Shown: positions 20,388 to 32,690, counted from the first letter of the stretch. The stretch: DNA of 64,000 nt from Hanleya hanleyi (GCA_036873755.1 JAVTVY010008113.1:186001-250000), one strand, 5' to 3'. Made by a program: numbers and translations. Notes: generated from the sequence alone by a model not told the origin.

Positions 20388-21432
20388 CAAGAACGTTCAT
20401 GGACGACTTTTAATCATAGGCTTCAAAACTATTGTATTTCACCTATAACTGATTTGCAAAGGTGTGTGTTAAACTAAAATTAAAAATGTTTTTCGAGATA
20501 TGTGATAGTATCTTGCCAAATACACCCTGCTGTGCATCAATGAAAAATCAAAGTAATGACTGTCTACAAACCTATATACAGTGATAATAAACCATTAAAA
20601 TTATTTTGTACACCGACAAGCAAGTGCCCAACATGGAGAAGGGTAACACAGTATTACGCAATGTGTGTGTTTATATCCTCCATTGTTAGTAGTTCAATTT
20701 TGAGTGAGATGGATGGGGGACAGGCTGTAAAAAGGTGAGTGAGTGAATAAAATTTAACGTCGCTTTCAACAATATTTCAGCTATATCATGACGAACCAAC
20801 TAAGCACCGCCCAGCCCAGTTGTGTTCCTGCTACTTCAAAGAAGAAATTTTTGAAGCAGCATGGAACCAGACACCCTCCATCCACCCTATAAAACACTGA
20901 GGACAGCACGCAAGAAACAGACAGGACGCTTACATGGTGCAATAAAGACAAGTGACATTACAGTGCTAGACATCACATTATCAAGTTCCTGTTGCTTCTC
21001 AGCAAAACGCATTGAAGCAACAGGAACCTGTGCCCACCCAACCACCAGCTTATTAGACGGATTTAATACTGTATCACTTTCCAAGAATGTGCATGGACGA
21101 CTTTTCATCATAGGCTTTAAAACTATTGTATTTCACCTATAACTGATTTGCAAAGGTTTGTGTTGAACTAGAATTAAAAATGTTTTTCGATATCTGTGAT
21201 AGTATCTTGACAAATACATCCTGTTGTGTATCAATGAAAAAGTCAAAGTAATGACTGTCTACAAACCTATATACAGTGATAATAAACCATTAAAATTATT
21301 TTGTACACCGACAAGCAAGTGCCCAACATGGAGAAGGGTAACACAGTATTACGCAATGTGTGTGTTTATATCCTCCATTGTAAGTAGTAAGTTCAATTTG
21401 GAGCGAGATGGATGGGGGACGGGCTTTAAAAA
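20388..21432. repeat. ~350-bp direct duplication flanking an interspersed repeat
   Basis: 20388-20734 is repeated at 21083-21432 at high identity. Both run from GAACGTTCATGGACGACTTTT or its like, through GACAAGCAAGTGCCCAACATGG, to GAGATGGATGGGGGACNGGCT. The copies are separated by a repeat (20734-21082) whose relatives are at 44172-44530 and 55781-56345. Confidence 0.8.
20734..21082 (+). mobile_element. SINE-like repeat with internal TATA-like and tail motifs
   Basis: It begins GTGAGTGAGTGAATAAAATTTAACGTCGC.., continues CAACAATATTTCAGCTATAT, then CCTGCTACTTCAAAGAAGAA.. and ends near CATTGAAGCAACAGGAACC. Copies: 44172-44530 (minus) and 55781-56345 (plus). The small open frames in it (from 20861) are part of the repeat, not a gene. 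Confidence 0.7.
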
Positions 21433-21752
21433 ATGCAACAGCATCCCCCCTCCTCTTCCAATAAAACAAGGTTTTTGCATGCTCAGTTTTATGCTGGGAT
21501 GCTGATGCAATGTCTACAATTATCACAATGGCAAATAGTAGTACCATGAGCTGTGAACAGACATCCGTGTCAGTCACCCCAGGGCCATACAATTAAGAAA
21601 AAACCTACATGCAATTGCACAATTTAGCAGTCGACATACGTGTTTACTTACAAACATATTTATCAAATTCACAGACATAACTCATCCCAAAGTTGACATG
21701 AAAAAACTGCAGATTTTTCATAAATTTGTGTATCATTTACATGCATATGTAT
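21433..21752. other. No gene seen
   Basis: Unique-looking intergenic sequence. Confidence 0.5.
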
Positions 21753-22393
21753 GGTAACATTTCGGCATTTGACATTTCGGTAAGCAACAATTCGGGACCC
21801 GACATTTCGGCACAAAGTGAAGGGTAGGACTTTTCGGCACAACATTTTGGCACCTTTTTTTCTGGTCAAATTAAGCTAAAAATAAAGATTTTCACTTTTT
21901 TTTTAGCACATGCTACATATAAGCAGACCATTTTAAGGGTTACCAAGTTTTAGATTTTCGTGGTTGCCCACGATTACTCGCGACAAGTCTGCAGCTTTTT
22001 TCACATATTATTGGTTGATTGATGTGGTTTTTACTGTTAGTAGAATATTTACAACGTATCTATAATCACATTATGTACATGTACCTCAAAACTTGTGGTT
22101 TTGCTTTTTACATTATGACAACATGTCTAAAGTTCTAAACCAACTGATTATGTGAAAAAAGTTGCCGAAATATTGCAGATATACGCGGCCAAAGAATCTA
22201 CAACTTGGTAACCCATAAGATGGTCTGTTTATATGTTAAACATACAAGTGTATGTCAAAAAAAGACGTGAAAATCTTAAGTTTTATAATTTGGCCTGTAG
22301 TCAAAAAGGTGCCGAAATGTCGTGCGCCAAAATGTCACATGCCTAAATGTCGTACTCTTCACACTGAAATGTCGTGTGCCGAAACTGTTTCAT
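21753..22393. mobile_element. Foldback element with TGCCGAAATGTC subterminal repeats
   Basis: The left third (CATTTCGGCATTTGACATTTCGG.. to TTTTGGCACCTTTTTTTCTGG, then AGCAGACCATTTTAAGGGTTACCAAG) is matched in reverse by the right third (CTTGGTAACCCATAAGATGGTCTG.. to AAAGGTGCCGAAATGTCG..). The arms are imperfect. Confidence 0.65.
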
Positions 22394-22425
22394 GTTGTGA
22401 CAGTATTTTGCAGTGTATTTACCAG

Positions 22426-22527
22426 AATCTATCATTTATCAGGCGAAACTATAAGCAAATTAGTTGAATCCATGACATTTCGGCATATTTTTGTTATAAT
22501 TTCGCCTACTAAATGATAGATTATGGT
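22426..22527. repeat. Small inverted repeat
   Basis: AATCTATCATTTATCAGGCG.. is mirrored by ..CGCCTACTAAATGATAGATT, with ~25-30 bp arms. Confidence 0.65.
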
Positions 22528-23709
22528 TATATTCACTGCTTGGTTTAAGACAGATTTAAATGTTTGATATTTGCTGAGGGAAGCGAGGCCAAAAAATTTT
22601 CCCGAAATGTATTTCCTCATGCCAATTTGACTCATTTCAGAGCTTGGGTGAAAGTTTTCACGAGAAAAAGTCAAAATATAGGAAATATAGGAGGTTTTGA
22701 GTAAAATATAGGAAAATATAGGAATGACTCAAAAACATAGGAAACTATAGGGGGAAAAGGAGGCACTTGCAGGCTTGCATTTTACTTTGAAAACTGATAG
22801 AGATGACATAAAAAAAATTGTCTGTTCAACATTAATCAGCCTAAAAAATTCATCATTTTCTGTTTAGGTCTCTTCTACCGTTCTTCGTCTGATCTTGGAC
22901 TCGCAGGGCAAGTTTTGGTCATTTTTAACTTCACGTATGAAAACGTTCCACACTTGGGAGAGGTTATAGCTAAGATTTTTCCCTATGCCAGTAATATATG
23001 ATTATTGTGCACTTAGTTCTAGCTTTGTACCTTTGAAGTTTCCTGACACGAGTTTTGTTGAGAGAATGGTACAAAGAATATAAGTCGACCTAAATGGATG
23101 CCAAAATTGTCACCTTTCAGCAAAAAATTCGAATTTACTTAACCGCTGTACTCCAGTGAAGTTTATGGTAGATATAATTCAAAACAAATACTGAAGCTCA
23201 CACATATGTATAGCTGCCTTAGTTATGTATTGAAGGACGTACCAACACTAAATTAAAAATTTTTGCTGAAAGATGACGATTTCGGCGTCCACTGAGGTTG
23301 ACTTGTAAATGTATTCTTGGACAGTTCTCTCGATTAGCTTCATTCCGGAAAGGGTGCAAAGCTGAATATAAGTGCGCAATAATGATATTATTATTAGGCC
23401 TACCTGCATGGGAAAGAATAGGCATGTGGCCTAGCTATGAGGGAGGCAAGTACCCATGAAACTTAGCTAGGGAGACGTCATTATACGGGCTACAAATCTT
23501 CGCTACAGAAAATTACTAATTACTAAATTACTAATTTTTTAGGCTGATTACATCTTTAACATACATGTTGTTGAAAGTATCATCATACCCAAATCACAAA
23601 TGGTACAACTTTCAGTTTCAATTTCTCAGTCATATAAAGCAATATATACTCATACAGATCTGTGGAGTAGCAGAAGTTGACCGATTTTGGCGTGAAAATG
23701 TTCAGGGTA
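22528..23709. other. Downstream flank of the pinocchio-like gene; no other gene seen
   Basis: 22675-22760 is a low-complexity AATATAGGAAA repeat. The rest may include the 3' UTR of the minus-strand gene ending at 23710. No clear poly(A) signal was fixed. Confidence 0.4.
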
Positions 23710-23817
23710 TCAACTCGTCGACAAATCCTGCATGCCTTCTGTTAGCCTATCATCTTCATTGGAATCGGTAATCAGAGCACATTTTCCATCCCAGCGAGCT
23801 TCGTGAAAACTGTGTGA
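23710..23817 (-). CDS. pino: Pinocchio-like protein, exon 4 (last coding exon)
   Basis: Minus-strand exon after the acceptor GTGTATTTTACAG. It encodes residues 127-161, beginning SHSFHEARWDGKCAL and ending in an acidic tail; TGA is at 23712-23710. The SHS.HEARWDG.C motif is the C-terminal signature I recall for the pinocchio family. The exon starts in phase 0, exactly matching exon 3, and joins directly after its W-x-R-x3 segment. The intron to exon 3 is 8341 bp and holds the 157-bp repeat array. The assembled protein is 161 residues and complete from Met to stop. Confidence 0.85.
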   Translation of the reverse strand, partial: SHSFHEARWDGKCALITDSNEDDRLTEGMQDLSTS

Positions 23818-25535
23818 CTGTAAAATACACCAACATGGAAAGACACTGGAATAAAATCTTAGAGAAACATGGGGCTCCGCCTATAAATGTAGGTGGTTGC
23901 AGCAGTTAACAAAAGCAATTTAGTCAAAAGGTCGCAACCCTACATGTACACCAACAAGGCAGTCCATTGGTCCCCACCCCACCCCCACATTGCTTGGCAG
24001 TCCTAAATTTCAATGCAAAATGATATTCAATACTGGGAAATCATAATTTGAACTTTACATTGTTGAAACTTGTAGTTCACCAGTTTTTGACCCAGCAACA
24101 CTACACGGGAGGAAACTGTTCACTACATGGGAGGAAACTGTTCACCAAGCACTGTTGGCAAGTATAGATGGAGCCACTATAGCACCACCACAATATTAGG
24201 TTATGGGGTGGGGTGAGGCTTAGTTCGGAGTACCTGGGTATGGGGACTACCCTCCAGGGGTAATGGTGGTCTCCTGCAATTGTCCAATGATGTGAGCTTT
24301 CAGAATATATGAGGTTATGACATGTGGCCAGTTTTAGTTCTGGAGATATGTGGGGACCAGTTGGATGTGTCCCATACAGGTACAATGATTTAAGCTTTCA
24401 GAATATATGAGGTTATAAGGTGGGGTGAGGCTTAATTCAGGAGATAGAGGGTGGGGCTCCCATAAAATATCAGGGTAAGACAGGGTTGGGAGAGACTTAG
24501 TTTAGGAGATGAAGCCGAGAAGCTGTGGACAGGTTGAATTGTACCTTGAGTTGTCCTAAAACTGGGACATATAAACAGATTGTGGCAAATACAGCGAGTT
24601 TTCACAGCTATGCTACAGGCTCAAATTACAACTGAAATTGTATTAAAAAGAGAGAAAAATATGCATCTAAGAGAACCAGAAAAAGTAACGAGAGATCCTG
24701 AAGGATCTTGGCGCCCACCATTGTCCGATAATTGTAAGCCAATGACAAGAGGATCTTTTTGTCCATTGTTACTAAGACGATTGAGTTGTAATTTTGTTTA
24801 CAGAATTTAGAATCTGAGCGAAAAAGTTCGAAAAAGGGACACTGGAAAACACCAAGATATAATCTTTCTAAGTTTCAGAAGTTTCAAGATTTCTAGAAAC
24901 TGAACTTATGTCGGTTGTTATAGTACAAGAGAAATGAGCAAAGTTAGCCTAAAAGTGAATGTACATGTACGGAGGATCCTTCGTCTTCGTTTTGTAGTAT
25001 TTTAATTTTATTTATTTTTTTGCATGTGTCATCATTTGGTACTGGAAGCGAAGAAAAATCTCTTTGACACTTTGGCATATTTAAGATTTTATAACTTGGA
25101 ACGAATGCTAATTCTGTTCTGTTTACTGGACTAGTTTGAGATACTTTTAAGATAACATGCTCGAAAATAGTAAGATGGTACAATACTTAATACTGAAGGC
25201 ATCCGGTCCGCGCAGTATGTTGAAACTTCGAATTTGAAAGTGTCTGGATCTTGATTATTTCCCATGGATCGAAACATGCAGTAGTTTACAGTTGTCGAGT
25301 TGTGACATTGTGTCACAAGAGTGACGTCCCTCATGTAGCTGACCCGCCGGCAGACGAAAGGGTGGGGCAGTTCACTTTCAACTGCATGGACTAAATACAT
25401 TTTAATTCCGAATTATTTGAACTCCTTGATATGGAAGGTGAAGATATGGATATTCTCTATAGTCATTATATAGAATATGCCCCACCTTTTGATCCATCGA
25501 CTCTTGTGATGCAAGGTTAGAACTCGGGAATACCG
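23818..25535. other. Intron 3 of the pinocchio-like gene, 3' part; diverged tandem repeat
   Basis: 24150-24560 has three or four diverged ~95-110 bp repeats (CTTTCAGAATATATGAGGTTAT, GGTGGGGTGAGGCTTA, GGAGATATGTGGGG). A 29-codon plus-strand ORF at 25431-25520 was considered and rejected. Confidence 0.5.
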
Positions 25536-28500
25536 TATTAATTGGATTTTCGAATCAGACCGATAAAGCTATCTTGCAAAACTAGGCCCCATCTGGGACC
25601 TGTGTACCAAATTTCAGAAAGATCCATGAAATATTTTCCGAGAATTCAAGATAACAGTGTTTCAAGGAGAAATTCAAGATGGCCACCTGGCAACCATATT
25701 GGATTTTTGAATCTGACCAAAAAAGGTATCTTGCACAACTGGACCACAAGGGGAATCTGTGTACCAAATTTGAGGAAGATCCATGCAGTACTTCTTGAGA
25801 AATCACGATAACAAAGTTTCATTGGGAAATCCAAGATGGGCGCCTGGTGGCCATATTGGATTTTCGAATCGGACCAGAAAATGTATCTTGCACAACCTGG
25901 TGGCCATATTGGATTTTAAATTTGAACCGAAAAAGGTATCTTGCACAACTAGATCATAAGGTGAACCTGTGTACCAAGTTTGAGAAAGATCCATGCAGTA
26001 CTTCCTGAGAAATGACGATAAAGTTTCTTGGGGAAATCCAAGATGGCTGCTTGGTGGCCAAATTGGATTTTTGAATTGGACCAGGAAAGGCATCTTGCAC
26101 AACTAGACCCCAAGGCGAACCCGTGTATCAAATTTGAGAAAGATCCATGCAGTAGTTCTTGAGAAATTGTGATAACAAGGTTTCATGGGGAAATCCAAGA
26201 TGGCCACCTTCTGGCCATATTGGATCTTCGATTGGGACCGCAAAAGGTATCTTGCAAAACTAGACCCTAAGGAGAATCTGTGAACCTAATTTGAGAAAGA
26301 TCCATGCAGTACTGAGAAATGGCGATAACTAAGTTTCATGTGGAAATCCAAGATGGCTTCCTGGTGGCCATATTGGATTTTCGAATCGGAAGAGAAAGGG
26401 TATCTTGCTCAACTAGACCCCATGTGGCACCTGTGTACCAAATTTAAGAAAGATCCATGCAGTAGTTCCTGAGAAATCGCAGGAACAAAGGTTCATGTGG
26501 AAATCCAAGATGGCTGCCTGGTGGCCATATTGGATTTTCGAATCGGAAGAGAAAGGGTATCTTGCTCAACTAGACCCCATGTGGCACCTGTGTACCAAAT
26601 TTGAGAAAGATCCATGCAGTAGTTCCTGAGAAATCGCGGTAACAATGTTTCATGGGGAAATCCAAGATGGCTGCCTGGTGGCCATATTGGATTTTCGAAT
26701 CGGACCAGAAAAGGTTTCTCTCACAACTAGACCCCAAGGGGAACCTGTGTACCAAATTTGGAAAAGATCCATGCAGTAGTTCCGGAGAAATCGCGGTAAC
26801 AAGGTTTCATGGGGAAATCCAAGATGGCTGCCTGTTGGCCATATTGGATTTTTGAATCGGACCAGAAAAGGTTTGTTGCACAACTAAACCCCAAGGGGAA
26901 CCTGTGTACCAAATTTGGAAAAGATCCATGCAGTAGTTCCGGAGAAATCGCGGTAACAAGGTTTCATGGGGAAATCCATGATGGCCGCCTGGTGGCCATA
27001 TTGGATTTTCAAATCGGAAGAGAAAGGGTATCTTGCTCAACTAGACCCCATGTGGCACCTGTGTACCAAATTTGAAAAAGATCCATGCAGTAGTTCCTGA
27101 GAAATCGCGGTAACAAGGTTTCATGGGGAAATCCAAGATGGCCGCCTGGTGGCCATATTGGATTTTCGAATCGGACCAGAAAAGGTTTCTTGCACAACTA
27201 GACCCTGAGGGGAACCTGTGTACCAAATTTGAAAAAGATCCATGCGGTAGTTCCTGAGAAATCGCGGTAACAAGCTTTTATGGGAAAATCCAAGATGGCT
27301 GCCTGGTGGCCATATTGGATTTTCGAATCGGACCAGAAAAGGTTTCTTGCACAAGTAGACCCCAAGGGGAACCTGTTTACCAGATTTGAAAAAGATCCAT
27401 TCAGTAGTTCCTGAGGAATCGCGGTAACAAGTTTTCATGGGGAAATCCAAGATGGCTGCCTGGTGGCCATATTGGATTTTCGAATCGGAACAGAAAAGGT
27501 TTCTTGCACAACTAAACCCCAAGGGGAACCTGTGTACCAAATTTGAAAAAGATCCATGCAGTAGTTCCTGAGAAATCGCGGTAACAAGCTTTTATGGGGA
27601 AATCCAAGATAGCTGCCTGGTGGCCATATTGGATTTTCGAATCGGATCAGAAAAGGTTTGTTGCACAACTAGACCCCAAGGGGAACCTGTGTACCAAATT
27701 TGGGAAAGATCCATGCAGTAGTTCCTGAGAAATCGCGGTAACAAGGTTTCATGGGGAAATCCAAGATGGCTGCCTGGTGGCCATATTGGATTTTCGAATC
27801 GAACAAGAAAAGGCATATTGCACAACTAGACCCCAAGGGGAACCTGTGAACCAAATTTGAGAAAGATCCATGCAGTAGTTCGGAGAAATCGGTAACAAGG
27901 TTTCATGGGGAAATCGAATGTACCTGGTGGCCATATTGGATTTCGAATCACCAGAAAATGTTTCTTGCACAACTAGACCCCGAGGGGAACCTGTGTACCA
28001 AATTTGAAAAAGATCCATGCAGTAGTTCCTGAGAAATCGCGGTAACAAACTTTTATGGGGAAATCCAAGATGGCTGCCTGGTGGCCATATTGGATTTTCG
28101 AATCGGATCGGAAAAGGTTTGTTGCACAACTAGACCCCAAGGGGAACCTGTGTACCAAATTTGAGAAAGATCCATGCAGTAGTTCCTGAGAAATCGCGGT
28201 AACAAGGTTTCATGGGGGAAATCAAGATGGCACCTGGTGGCCATATTGGATTTTCGAGATCGGACAGAAAAGGGTTTCTTGCACAACTAGACCACAGGGA
28301 ACCTGTGGCACCAAATTTGGAAAAGATCCATGCAGTAGTTCCTGAGAAATCGCGGTAACAAGGTTTCAGGGGGGAAATCCAAGATGGCTGCCTGGTGGCC
28401 ATATTGGATTTTCGAATCGGACAGAAAAGGTTTCTTGCACAACTAGACCCCAAGGGGAACCTGTGTACCAAATTTGGAAAAGATCCATGCAGTAGTTCCT

Positions 28501-29444
28501 GAGAAATCGCGGTAACAAGCTTTTATGGGAAAATCCAAGATGGCTGCCTGGTGGCCATATTGGATTTTCGAATCAGGTTTCTTTTCATTGGAGCCACGGG
28601 AACCTGTTTATAGATTTGAAAAGATCCCATTCAGTAGTTTCTGAGGAATGCAGCGGTGGCACTGAAGTTTCAGCCAGGGAAATCCAAGATGGCTGCCTGG
28701 TGGCCATGTGGTTTTCAGATCGGACCAGAAAAGGTTTCTTGCACAACTAGACCCCGAGGGGAACCTGTGTACCAAATTTGAAAAGATCGTGCAGTAGTTT
28801 CGAAAAATCGCGGTAACAAGCATGAAATCAAGATGGCTGCCTGGTGGCCATATTGGATTTTCGAATCAGATCCAGACCCCAAGGGGAACCTGTGTACCAA
28901 ATTTAGAAAAGATCCATGCAGTAGTTCCGGAGAAATCGCGGTAACAAGGTTTCATGGGGAAATCCAAGATGGCTACCTGGTGGTCATATTGGATTTTCGA
29001 ATCGGACCAGAAAAGGTTTCTTGCACAACTAGACCCCAAGGGGAACCTGTGTACCAAATTTGTTAAAGATCCATGCAGTAGTTCCGGAGAAATCGCGGTA
29101 ACAAGGTTTCATGGGGAAATCCAAGATGGCCGCCTGGTGGCCATATTGGATTTTCGAATCCGGACCAGAAAAGGTTTCTTACTGCAAACTAGACCCCAAG
29201 AGGGGAACCTGTGTACCAAATTTGGAAAAGATCCATGCAATAGTTCCGGAGAAATCGCGGTAACAAAGTTTCATGGGGAAATCCAAGATAGCTGCCTGGT
29301 GGCCATATTGGATTTTCGAATCGGACCAGAAAAGGTTTCTTGCACAACTAGACCCCAAGGGGAACCTGTGTTCCAAATTTGAAAAAGATCCATGCAGTAG
29401 TTCCTGAGAAATCGCGGTAACAAGAATTGTTTACGGACGGACGG

Positions 29445-29475
<31 letters not shown>

Positions 29476-29535
29476 ACGGACCACGGACGAAAAGTGATTT
29501 GAACAGCCCACCATCTGATGATGGTGGGCTAAAAA
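25536..29535 (+). mobile_element. Pearl/Helentron-like element with ~25 tandem 157-bp units
   Basis: The unit contains CCAAGATGGCTGCCTGGTGG, CCATATTGGATTTTCGAATC, GACCCCAAGGGGAACCTGTG and GATCCATGCAGTAGTTCCTG. The period is 157 bp from ~26330 to ~28600. It is more diverged at the left end and has small internal rearrangements near 27880-28000 and 28560-28850. The array ends in (GGAC)n(TGAC)n (29431-29490), then a perfect 10-bp hairpin (29505-29514 / 29521-29530, loop CTGATG) and CTAAAAAG. Open frames of 60-140 codons on both strands repeat with the unit and are not genes. It lies inside intron 3 of the minus-strand pinocchio-like gene. Confidence 0.75.
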
Positions 29536-30069
29536 GATATTTGATAGAAGTCATACATGTACAAATGTACTTGCTTTTGAAATATATTCACATGTCAAGA
29601 ACTGCACATGTTTCGGTTTTCCTTAAAATTGAGAAATAATGTTTTTTCCTGACTACAGTAACATGTACCTTGTAACCATTAGAAATTGAGATTGAGAATT
29701 CATTTCCGAGAAGAATGCATCATTGTCAACTTCAGAAAGTTACAGGGTTGACAACTACAATGCAAGGGAGATAATTATGTAAAATTCCATGTCATTGACA
29801 GGGGAGAGGTTTATATCTCATTTTGATCTGAAACTACACCCAAAACTTCTTTGAAAAAAAGACAGTGTCATTTTTGCCACTTTTAATCCACGTTCGAATG
29901 GAACCAGAAACAATAGTGACAAGCTGTCAAAGTTGTATGAAATTATAACCGGAAATAAAAGAACACACAGTACAATGTCTTGTGTAGCTGTGTCATGCTG
30001 AGCTTATTCTGCTCTGAGGTTCGGTTCACAATCGCACGATGCCCGTTTGACCAAGACCCATGCGCACAA
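29536..30069. other. No gene seen (intron 3)
   Basis: A+T-rich intronic sequence without recognisable repeats. Confidence 0.5.
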
Positions 30070-30310
30070 AATGAGTGAGTGAGTGAATATGATTTAACAT
30101 CCCTTTCAACACTATTTCAGTCATATCACCATGTTTCGTTCCTATTCCTTTTCACACCCGGAAATCACCCGGGTAGGGTCCTCCCATGCCACAGTTAGTC
30201 ACATCTTATGACAAGCTCTCCAAGGGGTTGAGGTCTATTCTTACTATGACCTGGAGTGTGCACAACGACACCCCAGGTCAACCCCCGGGAACCCCACTGG
30301 GGTTTCAAGA
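30070..30310 (+). mobile_element. SINE-like repeat
   Basis: GAGTGAGTGAGTGAATATGATTTAACATCCC..CAACACTATTTCAGTCATATC head, followed by a G+C-rich body (CACCCGGAAATCACCCGGGT.., CCCCAGGTCAACCCCCGGGA). The head matches the repeats at 20734, 55781 and 61040. Confidence 0.5.
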
Positions 30311-30975
30311 AGAGATGGGGTTACATCAAAACAATGCATGTGTGTGATAGTGATGTTGCATTATGTCATTATGAAACCATGACATTCTGAACGATATAAA
30401 ATGTTACCGATGTGCTTTTTGACTGTGCTAAAGTACTTGCGCAAATGTTCATTTTGGATACTGCCAAGCCACCTTAAGTTAAAGAAGCAGTGTTTGCTTG
30501 TGAAATGCATAAATGTAAATTTTCAACATGTACACATAAAGTTGCAGTTTGAAATACTGCAAGCAATTCATTCAATGTACATATTAAATTCAAGGATTTT
30601 CACAAGATCTCTTCTAAATGTTGTCATTTTTCCAGAATTTCTAGGGACTGGTACTGGTATCGATTTTCTCAAACTCAGGACTCCTTCCTATAGCATGATA
30701 ACTCCTGTCCCTTCTACCGTTCTTCCCTCGCGATTCTAATAGGAACAGGGTGAGCCAGTGATAAAGATTTAACGTCACTATCAACACTTTTTCATCCAAC
30801 AAAAAGAACCGTGCATCATGGGATATCATCCAGTATCAAAGCACTTGATTGGTCCATTCAAATTTTCAAAAAGAAATCCAGGATTTTCATTGGCCGATAG
30901 GGAAATTTGAAAGACAATACAATCAATCATATTTTTCTGTAAAGGATCATTGCCAGATGTGATCAATCTGAACTG
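30311..30975. other. No gene seen (intron 3)
   Basis: A plus-strand open frame at 30401-30739 lacks family resemblance and is intronic to the minus-strand gene. Confidence 0.4.
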
Positions 30976-31236
30976 AGGCCATCCACAATAATGTATTTGT
31001 TTCCAGCAACCAACTTTAGAAAATTTGGGTAGGTAGGTAGGTGGGCAGGAATTCTAATTTTTTTATTTCTTTTATTTGTTTTGTGTGGATTTTTTACCTT
31101 TTTGTATAGTATTTCACGAAGTACTGCTGAAAAACATAGAAATAAAAAAAATGGTCTACCCAAACTTTTTTTTTTGACTGCAAAATATATGGGTAGGTAG
31201 GGTTACTGGAAACAGAAATATTACTGTGGATGGCCT
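30976..31236. mobile_element. MITE, ~35-bp terminal inverted repeats
   Basis: AGGCCATCCACAATAATG.. GTTTCCAGCAACC at the left is mirrored by GGTTACTGGAAAC..CAGTGGATGGCCT-type sequence at the right end (31198-31236). GGGTAGGTAGG motifs lie just inside both arms. Confidence 0.75.
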
Positions 31237-31446
31237 GATGTTTCTGATTTTAGTGTGAATGTGTTTATTAAAATCTGATTGGAAGATTTAAATTGAGTGA
31301 ATAACGGACAAACATACCAATGAAATTTTACAGAGATTATGTGATTTAGATCTGAGAACAAAGTTGGGATTTCCGTGTTCACGAAGACCTTGCTATCAAT
31401 TACAGATCAAGGTCATGTGCATTACCATGGAACTTTCCTCTATGGT

Positions 31447-31915
31447 CTGTCTCAGGTTGCGGAGAGGGGGGCGACAGGCGTACGATAAGGAAACTAAAAC
31501 TCATTTTCTCATATAGTTTAGCTTGTTTCATCAGATCAAAATGTTATTCTCTAGAAACGAAGATGATGTTCGATAAACATCAATAGAGTTTAGTTATATC
31601 GATCAATTACAAGAGACAAAATCACGAGGTCGGCCTGCATCTTCTGACGCAGCTGTGGTCGAGCTTGCGGTTAGGCCTGTCTCATGTTGTGGAGAGGGGG
31701 TGACAGGTGTACAATAAGGAAAGTAAAGCTTATCTTCTCATATTTATAGCTTGTTTCCTCAGATCAATATTTTATTCTCTAAAAACGATGATGAAGTTCG
31801 ATTAACATAAACAGAATTTAGATATATCGATCAATTACAAGACACATTTTTCCGTGCATAAAATCACCAGGTCGACCCATCTCCTTGACACCGCTGTGGA
31901 CTGAGCTTTACAATT
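31447..31915. repeat. ~230-bp tandem duplication
   Basis: 31447-31675 and 31677-31915 align end to end. Both run CTGTCTCAGGTTGCGGAGAG / CTGTCTCATGTTGTGGAGAG, then ATATATCGATCAATTACAAG, to CTGTGGNCNGAGCTT. Divergence is moderate. Confidence 0.75.
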
Positions 31916-32158
31916 CAAACATGTACATCTCGAAGTGGGGAGACCCTCTGTGATTGATCAGTACTCAGAACAAGGAAACGGGAATGTTGCTCCCAAATTT
32001 ACAAGAGTGAAAAGTAAGATGGGGGGCGGTTTTTGTAGATCTGGTTTTAATCACAAAAATTTGAAAATTTAAATTAATCAATCAAACATTTTTTAAACTG
32101 GATGATATGTCATGATATGCTGTTGTCTGTATAGAACTCCATTTCACAAGAAACGTAC

Positions 32159-32288
32159 CATTTTGACATTCCTCACCCATATCGTGCCACAATGACCTTG
32201 ACATAGAGGGCAGGGTCGTTCCAGGGGGAATCCCCCACATTCTAAACAGCCTGGTGTGAATTGTTCATCGAACCAGCATTGGCCACAG
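32159..32288 (-). CDS. pino: Pinocchio-like protein, exon 3 (Cys-rich core)
   Basis: Minus-strand exon between acceptor TCTGTGTTTTAG and donor ATG|GTACGT. It encodes residues 83-126: I-CGQCW (CxxC), then CLECGGFPLERPCPLCQG and HCGTIW-VRNVKM. The eight-odd cysteines (84, 87, 97, 100, 109, 112, 116) form the zinc-binding-like core of the pinocchio family, known in Drosophila as a small protein affecting olfactory behaviour; its biochemical role is not established. Phase 2 in and phase 0 out match exons 2 and 4. An alternative donor 18 nt upstream (TGG|GTGAGG) would also be in phase but would remove the W-x-R-x3 segment that precedes SHS in the family, so I prefer the later one. Confidence 0.85.
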
Positions 32289-32517
32289 CTAAAACACAGA
32301 GAATAGACAATAAACAATCAAATTATGTGTAGTTACCGTCATCTTTCTATCTATTCTGGAATATAAGTAGTTGAATAATTTATTAAACTAACGCTATACC
32401 ACATGGTTTAAACAATATATTTATTTCAATGAAGAAATAGGGATGGGCGAACAGGCCAGGCCTATGCAAACGCCTCTCCCGCTACGCTATACCACATCAA
32501 TATTATGGCCTAAATCG
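32289..32517. other. Intron 2 of pinocchio-like gene
   Basis: Short intronic stretch; nothing else recognised. Confidence 0.5.
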
Positions 32518-32690
32518 GGGGCCGGGGGAGGAGTTTAATGTCACACTTAAGGTTATTTCACTCATATGGTAACATCCAGTATAAGACAGCCAGTTTTAAT
32601 GGTGGAGAAAGCTGGAATTCCTGGAGAGAACCACCACTCGTTGGCAAGTAACTGGCAAACTTCACACATGCACCAGCAGGGCCCTAAATC
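32518..32690 (-). mobile_element. 5'-truncated tRNA-derived SINE, minus strand
   Basis: GTTTAATGTCACACTTAAGG.., GGAATTCCTGGAGAGAACCACCACTCG, CACATGCACCAGCAGGGCCC. It matches 18238-18545, but the A/B-box part is missing. Confidence 0.7.

Noticed and set aside
20861..21142. 93-codon ORF with relatives at 44041-44409 and 56151-56357
   Set aside because: The similarity covers the whole SINE-like repeat, not the reading frame, and the frames are interrupted differently.
25431..25520. Plus-strand ORF of 29 codons followed by a GTTAGA donor-like site
   Set aside because: It lies antisense in intron 3 of the pinocchio-like gene and nothing downstream could be its next exon.
26570..29382. Many 60-140 codon frames on both strands
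   Set aside because: They recur every 157 bp with the repeat unit.
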